Below, piece after piece: positions 7,821 to 16,245 of a stretch of DNA of 42,584 nucleotides. A program made the translations under genes and the position numbers. Position 1 is the first letter of the stretch, and every line of letters starts with the position of its first letter. The notes beneath the pieces are model-generated. The model worked only from the letters and a program-made list of their open reading frames with translations, was not told the origin of the DNA and made no database searches. Origin of the DNA: Clostridia bacterium. Its GTDB lineage: Bacteria; Bacillota; Clostridia; Oscillospirales; Acutalibacteraceae. The stretch lies in NCBI GenBank assembly GCA_017517135.1, contig JAFXAK010000037.1, positions 1 to 42,584 of the forward strand. Reading direction: 5' to 3'.

Positions 7821-7852
7821 AAAGAAAAAAGACCGCAGATATTTCCACGGTC
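7821..7852 (-). terminator. Terminator of the 43-residue peptide gene
   Basis: GACCG (7831-7835) and CGGTC (7848-7852) pair around a 12-base loop. On the minus strand TTTTTTC follows. T residues also follow on the plus strand, so it may work both ways. Confidence 0.6.
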
Positions 7853-7895
7853 CTTTTTCTTTTCAGGTTGTTAAAAAGGGTTGTAAAAAAATGAA

Positions 7896-8027
7896 TTAAA
7901 ACTTGAGAAATCCCAAGGGATTTATTTCATCAAAGGAAATGGCAAGAATTACCGATGTGCAAAAAATTACGGAAATAATTGCTACTGCTAAGATAGTGTT
8001 TTTATTGGCTGAAATGAACTGACGCAT
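7896..8027 (-). CDS. Single-pass membrane peptide, 43 residues
   Basis: ATG at 8027 is preceded by AAAGGAGG at a normal distance. The peptide begins MRQFISANKN, continues with a hydrophobic segment of about 21 residues (TILAVAIISVIFCTSVILAI) and ends INPLGFLKF. The gene has its own TTGGAT-17-TATTAT promoter (8061-8089) and a downstream hairpin terminator, so it looks like a complete small cistron rather than a chance frame. A single transmembrane helix with a short charged N-terminus is predicted. I do not recognise the family and propose no function. It is divergent from the histidine operon. Confidence 0.68.
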   Translation of the reverse strand: MRQFISANKNTILAVAIISVIFCTSVILAISFDEINPLGFLKF

Positions 8028-8060
8028 CGGTAGTCCTCCTTTATTATTTTCTGTGAGTAT

Positions 8061-8089
8061 ATAATATAACATTCCTAAAACAAATCCAA
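8061..8089 (-). promoter_or_regulatory. Promoter of the 43-residue peptide gene
   Basis: On the minus strand TTGGAT (8084-8089) and TATTAT (8061-8066) lie 17 bp apart, about 34 bp upstream of the start codon. The rest of the gene-free stretch 8028-8330 is AT-rich and holds only this promoter and that of the his operon. Confidence 0.6.
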
Positions 8090-8268
8090 TTAAAAAGCTG
8101 TTACAAAAAAATACAGTTTTGTTACTTTTTGATTGAATGATTTACAGTTTTTTAAATTTACGGTTTACAAACCCCGACAGATATTGTATTATATAGGATA
8201 TTTATAATAAGACTGTATCAGGATTCTTATATAAAAGCATATAAAATAAGAAAAATATCAAAAAACAC

Positions 8269-8297
8269 TTTACTATGCTAACGCGGTAGTGTATAAT
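8269..8297 (+). promoter_or_regulatory. Promoter of the histidine operon
   Basis: TTTACT (8269-8274), a 17-bp spacer and a perfect TATAAT (8292-8297) predict transcription starting near 8304 with a leader of only about 27 nt. That is too short for a T-box or an attenuator. Confidence 0.8.
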
Positions 8298-8330
8298 AGC
8301 AAAAAAAACAAAACATCCTCGGAGATTTTT

Positions 8331-9401
8331 ATGAACAGTGTAAGCTCAGTGACAAAAAAATTAAGTCTGCTGTTTGAAGCGGCGGGCTACAAAAAATACA
8401 AAATGCGTAAATTTGAGGAGTATTCTCTCTATCTTGAGAACAAAAGCTTCCTCACAAGCGAATATGTTATCACCTTTAACGACCTTTCGGGTAAGCTTTT
8501 AGCGTTGAAGCCTGATGTTACCTTGTCTATAGTCAAGAACACAAAGGCAACGCAAACCGGCCGTGAAAAGCTTTACTACCGTGAGAGCGTATACCGTCTT
8601 GACAGCCGTACGCACGAATATAAGGAAATCGACCAGTTCGGTATGGAGATTTTAGGCGATATTGATGCTGCCGCAACCTTAGAGGTTATTTCTCTTGCAA
8701 AGGGGACACTTGCGCAGACCGAAAGGGCAGCATCCTTGTGTATTTCACATATGGGCTTTATGTCGGCATTGCTTGATTTTGCCGCAGGGGACAATTTTTT
8801 CTTACGCGAAAAGCTCACCGACTGTGTGAAAATGAAAAACACCCACGATATGCAGGCTGTTTTCGCTCAGTTCAATGTGTCGGGCGACAGAAAAGAGAAA
8901 TTTATTGCCGCAAACTGTGTTTCGGGTAATTTTGAAGCATCTCTTGAGGCTTTGTATAAGCTTGAAATTCCCGGAAGCAAGGCTTCTCTTGACGAGCTTA
9001 ATGAATTATACACAAATCTCAAGGCTTGCTCACTTGAAAAAGGCATTACGCTTGATTTGTCAATAATAACCGATACGGATTATTACAACGGCATTGTTTT
9101 TCAGGGCTTCGTTGAGGGTATACACAAAAACATTCTCTCGGGCGGCAGATACGATAAGCTTGCGGGAAAATTCCGCGAGGGAATAGGTGCTATGGGCTTT
9201 GCGGTGTATATTTCTGAGCTGGCTTTTCTTACAAGCCCCACACAGTATGACTGTGATGTGCTTCTGCTTTATAAGGAAAGCTCAAGCCCGTCCGAGGTGC
9301 TCAGCACGGCACAAAAGCTCAGAGAAGAGGGACTGAGCGTGAGAATTGAAAAAACGGTCCCCGATGGCCTGAGATATAAAGAATTAAGGGAGGCAGAGTG
9401 A
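8331..9401 (+). CDS. hisZ: ATP phosphoribosyltransferase regulatory subunit HisZ
   Basis: HisZ is a catalytically inactive histidyl-tRNA synthetase paralogue. It pairs with short-form HisG to make the first histidine enzyme and confers histidine feedback. The 356-residue product shows the class II synthetase-like core: KPDVTLSIVKN, YRESVYRLDSRTHEYKEIDQFGMEILG and LSGGRYDKLAGKF. The anticodon-binding domain expected of a true HisRS is nearly absent. The ATG at 8331 follows CTCGGAG. An in-frame GTG at 8289 is rejected because it lies at the -10 box of the promoter. The stop codon overlaps the hisG start (TGATG). Confidence 0.94.
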   Translation: MNSVSSVTKKLSLLFEAAGYKKYKMRKFEEYSLYLENKSFLTSEYVITFNDLSGKLLALKPDVTLSIVKNTKATQTGREKLYYRESVYRLDSRTHEYKEIDQFGMEILGDIDAAATLEVISLAKGTLAQTERAASLCISHMGFMSALLDFAAGDNFFLREKLTDCVKMKNTHDMQAVFAQFNVSGDRKEKFIAANCVSGNFEASLEALYKLEIPGSKASLDELNELYTNLKACSLEKGITLDLSIITDTDYYNGIVFQGFVEGIHKNILSGGRYDKLAGKFREGIGAMGFAVYISELAFLTSPTQYDCDVLLLYKESSSPSEVLSTAQKLREEGLSVRIEKTVPDGLRYKELREAE

Positions 9402-10021
9402 TGCTTAATATTGCACTTCCCAAGGGCAGACTCGGTTCAAAGGTCTATAAAATGCTTGAAAGCATAGGCTATGAGTGCCCCGAAATTTTAGAGGACAGCA
9501 GAAAGCTCATTTTTGAAAACAGCGAGGCAGGAGTAAAGTATTTCCTTGTAAAGCCGTCTGATGTTGCAATTTATGTTGAATACGGTGCGGCGGATATCGG
9601 TGTTGTGGGCAAGGATATACTTGACGAGGGCGATTTTGATATTTATGAGCTTGCGAACTTAGGCTTCGGCACCTGCCGTATGGCGATTGCGGCAAAAAAC
9701 GAGTTCAGAGAAGACTTTGACAGACCTCTGAAGGTCGCAACAAAGTATCCCAATATAGCAAAAAATTACTATAATTCAAAAAACCGTGAAATTGAAATAA
9801 TAAAGCTCAACGGCTCAATAGAGCTTGCTCCCGTTTTAGGTCTTTCGGATGTTATTGTTGATATCGTTGAAACGGGCACAACGCTTAAAGAGAACGGCTT
9901 GTCCGTTTTCGAGGAAATTCTTCCGATAAGTGCAAGACTTATCGCAAACAAAAGTGCATTCAAGTTCAAGGAAGAGGAAATTACAAAAATCGTTGAAGCG
10001 GTAAAAGGACAGATAAAATGA
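9401..10021 (+). CDS. hisG: ATP phosphoribosyltransferase catalytic subunit, short form
   Basis: HisG condenses ATP and PRPP to phosphoribosyl-ATP, the committed step of histidine synthesis. With 206 residues it is the short form that lacks the C-terminal regulatory domain, which fits the adjacent hisZ. NIALPKGRLG opens the protein, GAADIGVVGKDIL follows in the first domain, and the PRPP-binding loop is DIVETGTTLKENGL. The ATG at 9401 is preferred over the GTG at 9398 because of GGGAGG at 9388-9393. It overlaps hisZ by one base and hisD by four (ATGA), implying translational coupling. Confidence 0.96.
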   Translation: MLNIALPKGRLGSKVYKMLESIGYECPEILEDSRKLIFENSEAGVKYFLVKPSDVAIYVEYGAADIGVVGKDILDEGDFDIYELANLGFGTCRMAIAAKNEFREDFDRPLKVATKYPNIAKNYYNSKNREIEIIKLNGSIELAPVLGLSDVIVDIVETGTTLKENGLSVFEEILPISARLIANKSAFKFKEEEITKIVEAVKGQIK

Positions 10022-11304
10022 TTAAGATATACGAAAAGGGTATTGATACCGAAAAAATACTCAACAGAGAAATTCAGAGCTACACAGAATACGAGGGTAC
10101 GGTTAAGGAGATTATTGCAGATGTACTCTCAAGAGGTGACGAGGCAGTTTTAGATTATTGCAGAAAATTTGACTGTCCCACTCTTGATTCTCTTTTAGTA
10201 ACTCAGGCAGAAATTGACGAGGCGGAAGCCCAATTAGAGCCTGAATTTTTTGAAATTCTCAAGGAAGCAAAGGAAAATATTGAATTTTTCCATAAAAATC
10301 AGTTAAAAGACGGCTTCAGACTTGAAAAGCAAGGCGGTATTGTTTTAGGTCAGAAGTATACACCCGTCAAGAAAGCGGGTATATATGTCCCCGGCGGTAC
10401 TGCGGCTTATCCGTCAACCGTTCTTATGAATGCAATTCCCGCTTCAATAGCAGGAGTTAAGGAAATTATAATGGTAACCCCCGCCGATAAAAACGGCAAG
10501 ATAAAAAAGGAAATTCTTGCTGCCGCTTCTCTTTGCGGTGTGAGTAAGATTTTCAAGTGCGGCGGAGCACAGGCGATAGCGGCTCTTGCCTACGGTACCG
10601 AGAGTATCCCTGCTGTTGACAAGATAGTAGGCCCCGGCAATATCTTTGTTGCTCTTGCTAAAAAACAGGTTTTCGGCAAGGTCTCCATTGATATGATTGC
10701 AGGCCCGAGCGAAATTTTAGTTATTGCAGATGAAACTGCCAATCCCGTTCATATTGCGGCAGACTTATTAAGTCAGGCGGAGCACGACAGACTTGCAGCA
10801 GCGGTGCTTGTAACAGACAGTACCGAACTTGCACACAGGGTAAGCGATGAGCTTGAAAGACAGATTCCTTTACTTCCCAGAAACGAAATTGCCCGTTATT
10901 CAATAGACACAGCAGGCAAGATTATCATTACCGAAAGCATTGAAAAGGCAATAGAAATCAGCAACGAGATAGCTCCCGAGCATCTTGAAATCTGTGTTGA
11001 CGAGCCTTTCAGATACCTTGATATGATAGAAAATGCGGGCTCAATTTTCCTCGGCAAATATTCTCCCGAGCCCTTGGGTGACTATTTTGCGGGCCCCAAC
11101 CACACATTGCCCACGGGCGGCAGCGCGAAATTCTCCTCGCCGTTGTCCGTTGACGATTTTGTTAAAAAGTCCTCATTCCTCTACTATCCCGAGGAAGAGC
11201 TTAAAAAGGTAAAGGACAAGATTGCGGACTTTGCACAGAGAGAGGGGCTTGACGCTCACGCAAGAAGCATATTAGTCCGTTTTGAAGGTGACACAAATGA
11301 GTAA
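10018..11304 (+). CDS. hisD: Histidinol dehydrogenase
   Basis: HisD performs the last two oxidations, L-histidinol to L-histidine, with NAD and zinc. The 428-residue length is typical. Visible signatures are YVPGGTAAYPSTVLMNAIPA, KIVGPGNIFVALAKK, the zinc-ligand segment LLSQAEHD, the EIAPEHLEI motif with the catalytic Glu/His pair, and GPNHTLPTGG. The ATG overlaps the hisG stop codon. Its last 8 bases overlap hisC. Confidence 0.97.
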   Translation: MIKIYEKGIDTEKILNREIQSYTEYEGTVKEIIADVLSRGDEAVLDYCRKFDCPTLDSLLVTQAEIDEAEAQLEPEFFEILKEAKENIEFFHKNQLKDGFRLEKQGGIVLGQKYTPVKKAGIYVPGGTAAYPSTVLMNAIPASIAGVKEIIMVTPADKNGKIKKEILAAASLCGVSKIFKCGGAQAIAALAYGTESIPAVDKIVGPGNIFVALAKKQVFGKVSIDMIAGPSEILVIADETANPVHIAADLLSQAEHDRLAAAVLVTDSTELAHRVSDELERQIPLLPRNEIARYSIDTAGKIIITESIEKAIEISNEIAPEHLEICVDEPFRYLDMIENAGSIFLGKYSPEPLGDYFAGPNHTLPTGGSAKFSSPLSVDDFVKKSSFLYYPEEELKKVKDKIADFAQREGLDAHARSILVRFEGDTNE

Positions 11305-12358
11305 ATATTTTTCAGGTAAGCTTTCATCCATTGAGCCTTATGTGCCGGGTGAACAGCCCAGAGATAAAAAATACATAAAGCTCAACACAAACGAGTCCCC
11401 CTTTCCTCCCTCACCCGAGGTTGTAAAGGCTCTCGATGAAGCACAGGTAAGCTCACTCAATCTCTATTCCGATCCCACGGCAAAGGAATTGGTTGATGCT
11501 ATAGCTGAATATTACTCTGTATGCCCCGAAAATGTTTTTGTGGGCAACGGAAGTGACGAGGTTTTAGCCTTTGTTTTCTATGCCTGGGGCGAAAACGGCT
11601 TTACAGGCCCCGAGCTTTCCTACGGTTTTTATCCCGTATTCTCACAGTTTTTCTGTGTTGACTACACACAAATAGACCTTAAAGAGGATTTGTCTATAGA
11701 GCTTAGTGACTATTACAATGTAAAAAACAGCATAATCTTTGCAAACCCCAACGCTCAGACGGGACTTTACATAACACCCGAAAAAATTGAAGAGCTTGTA
11801 AGCAAGGTAAACGGTGTTGTTGTGGTAGACGAAGCATATATAGACTTCGGCGGAGAAAGCGTTGTACCGCTTACAAAGAAATACCCCAACCTTGTTGTGA
11901 CGGGCACTCTTTCAAAGTCAAGAAATCTTGCAGGCGCAAGAATAGGCTTTGCTATAGGTAACAAGGAGCTTATAAACGACCTCAACACTCTGAAATTCTC
12001 CTTTAACCCCTATAACATTAACCGTCTTTCAATTATAGCAGGTGCGAAAGCAATGGAGGATAAGGAATATTTCAGAAAGTGTGTCACAACGGTTGCCGAA
12101 ACAAGAGAATTTACAAAAAAGGCACTTTCTGATATAGGCTTTACCTGTACCGATTCACTTTCCAACTTTATTCTTGCCAAAACCGAAAAATTAAGCGGTA
12201 AGGAATTGTATCTTGCACTCAAAGAAAGAGGAATACTTGTAAGATACCTCGGTGACGAGATAATCAAGGAATATGTCCGTATAACAATAGGCTCAAAGGA
12301 ACAGATGATTACACTCATTGATACTATAAAAACAATACTTTCGGAGGTGGAAAAATGA
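11297..12358 (+). CDS. hisC: Histidinol-phosphate aminotransferase
   Basis: HisC transfers the amino group from glutamate to imidazole-acetol phosphate, using PLP. The 353-residue fold-type I product has the cofactor lysine in TGTLSKSRNLAGARIGFAIG, the NPNAQTG segment, and VVVDEAYIDFGG with the PLP-contacting Asp. The ATG at 11297 is preceded by GAAGGTG (11284-11290). A longer upstream start is possible but lacks a ribosome binding site. It overlaps hisD by 8 bp and hisB by 4 bp (ATGA). Confidence 0.95.
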   Translation: MSKYFSGKLSSIEPYVPGEQPRDKKYIKLNTNESPFPPSPEVVKALDEAQVSSLNLYSDPTAKELVDAIAEYYSVCPENVFVGNGSDEVLAFVFYAWGENGFTGPELSYGFYPVFSQFFCVDYTQIDLKEDLSIELSDYYNVKNSIIFANPNAQTGLYITPEKIEELVSKVNGVVVVDEAYIDFGGESVVPLTKKYPNLVVTGTLSKSRNLAGARIGFAIGNKELINDLNTLKFSFNPYNINRLSIIAGAKAMEDKEYFRKCVTTVAETREFTKKALSDIGFTCTDSLSNFILAKTEKLSGKELYLALKERGILVRYLGDEIIKEYVRITIGSKEQMITLIDTIKTILSEVEK

Positions 12359-12942
12359 GAACAGCCGAAATTAAAAGAACATCAACTGAAACAGATATTT
12401 CTATAAAGCTCAATATTGACGGTAAAGGACAATACTCGGTAAACACGGGCTGTGAATTTTTCGACCATATGCTCTCCCTCTTTGCAAAGCACGGCAATTT
12501 TGACCTTGAGGTTTTCTGCAACGGAGACATCGGTGTTGATGCTCACCACACCGTTGAGGATGTTGCAATGTGTTTAGGTCAGGCTTTCCTTGACGCGGCA
12601 GGCGAAAAAGCGGGCATAAACCGTTACGGAGATATAATTCTTCCTATGGACGAATCTCTCATTATGTGCGCTGTTGATTTCGGCGGCAGAAGCTATCTCG
12701 GATACGATGTTGAAATAAGAACGGGAAAGTGCGGTACATTTGACACCGAGCTTTGCGAGGAATTTATGCAGGCTTTTGTAAGATATGCAAAAATCAATCT
12801 TCATATCAGGAAACTCACGGGCACAAATGCTCATCACATAATTGAGGGCTGCTTCAAGGCTCTTGCAAGAACACTCAGGAAAGCACTCACCGTTGACGAA
12901 ACACTCGGCGGAGCACTTCCCACAACAAAAGGAGTTTTTTAA
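12355..12942 (+). CDS. hisB: Imidazoleglycerol-phosphate dehydratase
   Basis: HisB removes water from imidazoleglycerol phosphate to give imidazole-acetol phosphate in a manganese-dependent reaction. The 195-residue product is the monofunctional form without a fused phosphatase. Metal-binding motifs are FFDHML, DAHHTVEDV and GTNAHHIIEGCFKALAR. The ATG overlaps the hisC stop codon and is preceded by GGAGGTGG. Confidence 0.97.
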   Translation: MRTAEIKRTSTETDISIKLNIDGKGQYSVNTGCEFFDHMLSLFAKHGNFDLEVFCNGDIGVDAHHTVEDVAMCLGQAFLDAAGEKAGINRYGDIILPMDESLIMCAVDFGGRSYLGYDVEIRTGKCGTFDTELCEEFMQAFVRYAKINLHIRKLTGTNAHHIIEGCFKALARTLRKALTVDETLGGALPTTKGVF

Positions 12943-13548
12943 ATGACCGCAATTATTGATTACGGTGTGGGAAACCTCTTTTCCCTTGAAGGCTCTCTGA
13001 AGCACATAGGTGAGGAATGTGTCATCACGGCAGACGAGGCTGTTTTAAGACGGGCAGACAGAATTATTCTCCCCGGTGTGGGAGCCTTTCCCGATGCTAT
13101 AAAAAAGCTTGAAAATACAGGGCTTGTCCCCGTAATAAAGGAGTTAGCCGAAATAAAGCCGATAATGGGAATATGTCTTGGTATGCAGCTTCTGTTTGAT
13201 GTAAGCTTTGAGTACGGCACACATAAGGGGCTGGGACTCATAGAGGGCAAGGTAGTTCCCATTGAAAGTAAGCTCACCGAGCCGCTTAAAGTGCCGCATA
13301 TGGGCTGGAATTCTCTCAATATCAGAAAAACGGGCGGTATATTAAAATATGTAAACGAGAATGAGTTTGTATACTACGTACACTCATTCTGTGCGGTTGA
13401 CTGTGACGACAGTATTACTGCCACCTCCGTTTACGGCACGGACATAACAGGCAGTGTGCAGAAAAACAACGTCTACGGCACACAGTTCCACCCCGAAAAA
13501 AGCGGCGAAACAGGACTTAAAATATTAAAAGCGTTCTGTGAATTATAA
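12943..13548 (+). CDS. hisH: Imidazole glycerol phosphate synthase glutaminase subunit
   Basis: HisH releases ammonia from glutamine for HisF. The 201-residue class I amidotransferase carries the triad as C78 (GICLGMQLLF) and H183/E185 (QFHPEKSGETG), plus GVGAFPDA and PHMGWN. The ATG starts directly after the hisB stop codon with AAAGGAG inside the end of hisB. It is separated from hisA by 229 bp that hold an inverted-repeat element, the only large gap in the operon. Confidence 0.96.
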   Translation: MTAIIDYGVGNLFSLEGSLKHIGEECVITADEAVLRRADRIILPGVGAFPDAIKKLENTGLVPVIKELAEIKPIMGICLGMQLLFDVSFEYGTHKGLGLIEGKVVPIESKLTEPLKVPHMGWNSLNIRKTGGILKYVNENEFVYYVHSFCAVDCDDSITATSVYGTDITGSVQKNNVYGTQFHPEKSGETGLKILKAFCEL

Positions 13549-13560
13549 TTTTCTGCATCA

Positions 13561-13716
13561 AAATTGAAGTTATGAATGGTAGGGAACGATGCCCACATCG
13601 TTCCGGTTGCGGCAAATTCTAACTTATCACAACCAATTTATTATCACCAAAAACCGAATGTATACAATGGGAGATTACCAATCCCTCATGCGGAACGATG
13701 TGGGCATCGTTCCCTA
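13561..13716 (+). repeat. Miniature inverted-repeat element inside the his operon
   Basis: Perfect 26-bp inverted arms at 13580-13605 and 13691-13716 enclose 85 bp. Each arm is itself a palindrome (GGAACGAT/ATCGTTCC). The arms are identical to those at 23367-23392 and 23483-23508. A common flank (GTTATGAATGG) precedes the left arm in both places. No transposase is present, so it is MITE-like and presumably moved in trans. In the transcript the arms could form a very stable hairpin. Confidence 0.85.
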
Positions 13717-13777
13717 CAAAACAGACCTTTGGTTTCATAAAAAAACAAAAGGTCACACAAAACCCAAGGAGCAAAAA

Positions 13778-14494
13778 ATGGAAATTTTCCCTGCAATAGA
13801 TATAAAAAACAAAAAAGTAGTCCGACTTCTCAAAGGCGACTACTCACTTGTTACGGAATATGAACAGACACCCATTGAAGCGGCTCTGTTTTTTCAGAGT
13901 CAGGGTGCAAAAAATCTGCATATGGTAGACCTTGACGGTGCAAAGGACGGGACATTGTCCAACTTTGACGCTGTAAAAGAGGTCTGCGAAAACACTTCGC
14001 TTTATGTTGAAATCGGCGGCGGCATCAGAAGTATGGACAGAATAGAAAAGTATCTGTCCGTTGGTGTGGGCAGAGTGATTTTAGGCACAGCCGCACTCGA
14101 AAACCCCGATTTTCTCAGGGAGGCTGTGAAAACCTACGGTGACAAAATAGCCGTTGGTGTTGATGCGGCTGATTCAAAGGTTGCCACAAGGGGCTGGCTT
14201 AATGTCAGCGATACGGACAGCTTCGAGTTCTGCAAAAAAATGCGTGACGAGGGAGTAAAATCCGTCATATACACAGATATTTCAAGAGACGGCACTCTTT
14301 CGGGCACAAATATGGAAGCCTACAGGAAATTAAGTCTCATTGAGGGACTTTCAATAACTGCCTCGGGCGGTATAACACATATTGACGAAATAAAAGAACT
14401 TTCCGAAATCGGCACCTGGGGTGCTATTCTCGGCAAGGCTCTTTACAGCGGAAAAATTGATCTTAAGGAAGCACTTTCAGCTTCAAAGGGGTGA
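13778..14494 (+). CDS. hisA: ProFAR isomerase HisA
   Basis: HisA isomerises ProFAR to PRFAR in a (beta/alpha)8 barrel. Its 238 residues match the family length. The catalytic aspartates are in PAIDIKNKKVVRLLKGDY (D8) and AVGVDAADSKVATRGW. Phosphate-binding loops are EIGGGIRS and TASGGI. The ATG at 13778 follows AAGGAG (13767-13772). An open frame continues upstream to 13589, but that part is the inverted-repeat element and is not taken as protein. HisF follows after 4 bp. Confidence 0.96.
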   Translation: MEIFPAIDIKNKKVVRLLKGDYSLVTEYEQTPIEAALFFQSQGAKNLHMVDLDGAKDGTLSNFDAVKEVCENTSLYVEIGGGIRSMDRIEKYLSVGVGRVILGTAALENPDFLREAVKTYGDKIAVGVDAADSKVATRGWLNVSDTDSFEFCKKMRDEGVKSVIYTDISRDGTLSGTNMEAYRKLSLIEGLSITASGGITHIDEIKELSEIGTWGAILGKALYSGKIDLKEALSASKG

Positions 14495-14498
14495 AAAA

Positions 14499-15257
14499 AT
14501 GCTTGCAAAAAGAATCATTCCCTGTCTTGATGTAAGAAACAGCAAGGTAGTCAAGGGAGTAAACTTCGAGGGCGTAAGGGATGTTGACGATCCCGTAAGT
14601 CTTGCTAAGTTTTATAACGAGGCAGGTGCAGACGAGCTTGTTTTTTACGATATAACCGCAACACACGAGGGCAGAGAGCTTTTTACGGATATATTAAAGC
14701 GTGTTGCAGGTGAAATTTTCATTCCCCTGACAGTAGGCGGAGGAATTAACACTCTTGACGATTTCGACAGAGTGCTTAAAAGCGGTGCAGACAAGGTAAG
14801 CGTAAATTCGGGTGCAATAAAAAATCCCGCACTCATAGGTGAAGCGGCAAAACGATACGGCGACCAATGTGTTGTTCTTTCAATGGATATAAAGAGAGTT
14901 GACGGCAAATTTACTCTTTTCAGTGCGGGCGGAAGAATAAATACGGGTATAGATGCTCTCGAATGGGCAAGGATGGGACAGGAAAACGGAGCCGGAGAGC
15001 TTGTTGTGAACAGTATAGACACCGACGGAGTAAAAAAAGGCTTTGATATTGAAATGCTCGAAGAAATTTCAAAGAGAGTTTCAATTCCGATAATCGCAAG
15101 CGGAGGAGCCGGCTGTATTGACGATTTTACCCGTCTTTTCAATGCAGTACCCGGTGTTGATGCGGGACTTGCGGCATCAATTTTCCATTTCAGAGAGGTA
15201 TCTATAAAAGACCTCAAAAAAGAGCTTGCAAAAAACAATATTTCTGTGAGGATATAA
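14499..15257 (+). CDS. hisF: Imidazole glycerol phosphate synthase cyclase subunit
   Basis: HisF uses ammonia from HisH to convert PRFAR to imidazoleglycerol phosphate and AICAR. The 252-residue barrel shows [18 protein letters not shown] with catalytic D11, VLSMDIKR with the second catalytic Asp, [16 protein letters not shown] and IASGGAG. The ATG at 14499 follows AAAGGGGTG. Upstream in-frame codons lie within hisA and are rejected. It pairs with HisH encoded earlier in the operon. Confidence 0.97.
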   Translation: MLAKRIIPCLDVRNSKVVKGVNFEGVRDVDDPVSLAKFYNEAGADELVFYDITATHEGRELFTDILKRVAGEIFIPLTVGGGINTLDDFDRVLKSGADKVSVNSGAIKNPALIGEAAKRYGDQCVVLSMDIKRVDGKFTLFSAGGRINTGIDALEWARMGQENGAGELVVNSIDTDGVKKGFDIEMLEEISKRVSIPIIASGGAGCIDDFTRLFNAVPGVDAGLAASIFHFREVSIKDLKKELAKNNISVRI

Positions 15258-15259
15258 AA

Positions 15260-15907
15260 ATGCTTGATATAAAAGAACTTAAATTTGACGAAAAGGGACT
15301 TATTCCCGCAATAGTAAGAGACTACAACACAAAAGAGGTGCTCACCCTCGCGTATATGAACGAGGAGAGCCTTAAAATCAGTATGGAGAAAGGACTTACC
15401 TGCTTTTTCTCCCGTTCCAGACAAGAATTATGGCTCAAGGGTGAAACCTCGGGCAATTTCCAGCACATAGTGTCCATTACTGCCGACTGCGATAACGATG
15501 CACTCACAATAGATGTCATAAAAGACGGCCCCGCGTGTCACACAGGCGCAGACTCGTGCTTCACAAAGGAAGTTTACAAGGCAGAAAACGCAGTAAAGGA
15601 ATTTTCCTTCAACACACTTTACGACTTGCTCATAAGCCGTAAAAAAGAAATGCCCGAGGGCTCATACACAACCTATCTTTTCCAGAAGGGACTTGACAAA
15701 ATCCTCAAGAAAATCGGTGAGGAAAGCACAGAGGTCATCATAGGCGCTAAGAACGACAAGGAAGAATGCGTATACGAAATTGTCGACCTTGCCTATCATG
15801 TAATGGTGCTTATGGTTGAATTAGGAATAAGCGTAGATGATATAAAAAATGAGCTTGCTTCAAGACATGTTATAGACCATAAGGTAAAGCAGGAAAAAAT
15901 GAAATAA
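15260..15907 (+). CDS. hisIE: Bifunctional PR-AMP cyclohydrolase / PR-ATP pyrophosphatase
   Basis: This fusion catalyses steps two and three of the pathway. The N-terminal HisI domain (about 1-115) has the zinc-binding pattern [17 protein letters not shown], then DCDNDALTI and [12 protein letters not shown]. The C-terminal HisE domain (about 120-215) is an all-helical MazG-like pyrophosphatase with [15 protein letters not shown] and [14 protein letters not shown]. The 215-residue length is standard for the fusion. The ATG lies 2 bp after hisF, with GTGAGGAT as a weak ribosome binding site. It is the last his gene; a terminator follows at 16014. No histidinol-phosphate phosphatase is encoded in the operon. 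Confidence 0.96.
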   Translation: MLDIKELKFDEKGLIPAIVRDYNTKEVLTLAYMNEESLKISMEKGLTCFFSRSRQELWLKGETSGNFQHIVSITADCDNDALTIDVIKDGPACHTGADSCFTKEVYKAENAVKEFSFNTLYDLLISRKKEMPEGSYTTYLFQKGLDKILKKIGEESTEVIIGAKNDKEECVYEIVDLAYHVMVLMVELGISVDDIKNELASRHVIDHKVKQEKMK

Positions 15908-15917
15908 TATAAAGGGA

Positions 15918-16005
15918 TGTAAAAAAGCGCAGAGCGCATAAAACAAGTTTTATGCTATAAACCAACCTCGCCCTCGGCGTACCTTTGTACGCCTTCTGAG
16001 AAACC
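15918..16005 (-). repeat. Dispersed intergenic repeat, copy 2 (inverted)
   Basis: This is the reverse-complement relative of 47-134. It has the hairpins CATAAAAC/GTTTTATG and GGCGTAC/GTACGCC and is perfectly palindromic in these cores. It lies between the hisIE stop codon and the operon terminator. No coding potential. Confidence 0.75.
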
Positions 16006-16013
16006 AAAAACAA

Positions 16014-16044
16014 AACAGGAGCTGTCAAAGGCTCCTGTTTTTTT
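16014..16044 (+). terminator. Terminator of the histidine operon
   Basis: AACAGGAGC and GCTCCTGTT form a perfect 9-bp stem (16014-16022 / 16031-16039) with an 8-base loop, followed by a run of T. Confidence 0.92.
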
Positions 16045-16133
16045 GCAGAAAACAAATATCTTCGTCAGGTAGGGGACGGAAATTCCGTTGAAGTCTGTCA
16101 ATGCACACGAAGACGAAAAATTGAAGAAAGCTC

Positions 16134-16190
16134 TGTTTTATCCCGAAAAATCCCCGTGCCAACAGATTGTAGCGGGGATTTTTTATGTTT
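16134..16190 (+). repeat. Duplicated terminator-type repeat, copy 1
   Basis: About 56 bp matching 16845-16900 with a single one-base indel. It contains AATCCCCG and CGGGGATT (8-bp stem) followed by TTTTTATG. No plus-strand gene lies between this copy and the his terminator, so it looks like a stray copy. Confidence 0.75.
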
Positions 16191-16210
16191 GTTTTAAGTG
16201 AATAAAATTC

Positions 16211-16239
16211 TTGAAAGAATGAAAACTATATGATATAAT
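16211..16239 (+). promoter_or_regulatory. Sigma-A promoter of a structured RNA gene
   Basis: TTGAAA (16211-16216), a 17-bp spacer and a perfect TATAAT (16234-16239). The predicted start near 16246 coincides with the first base of the long hairpin that follows. Confidence 0.82.
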
Positions 16240-16245
16240 TATTGT

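Noticed and set aside
8028-8330. T-box or attenuator in front of the his operon
   Set aside because: The promoter at 8269-8297 leaves a leader of only about 27 nt, and no T-box core or leader peptide with His codons is seen.
13589-13777. N-terminal extension of hisA of 63 codons
   Set aside because: The open frame runs through the inverted-repeat element and has no ribosome binding site. HisA proteins start at the ATG at 13778, which has AAGGAG.
14645-15424. 259-codon open frame on the minus strand opposite hisF
   Set aside because: It is a shadow of hisF and hisIE codon structure, with low-complexity Ser/Pro/Ala composition and no ribosome binding site.
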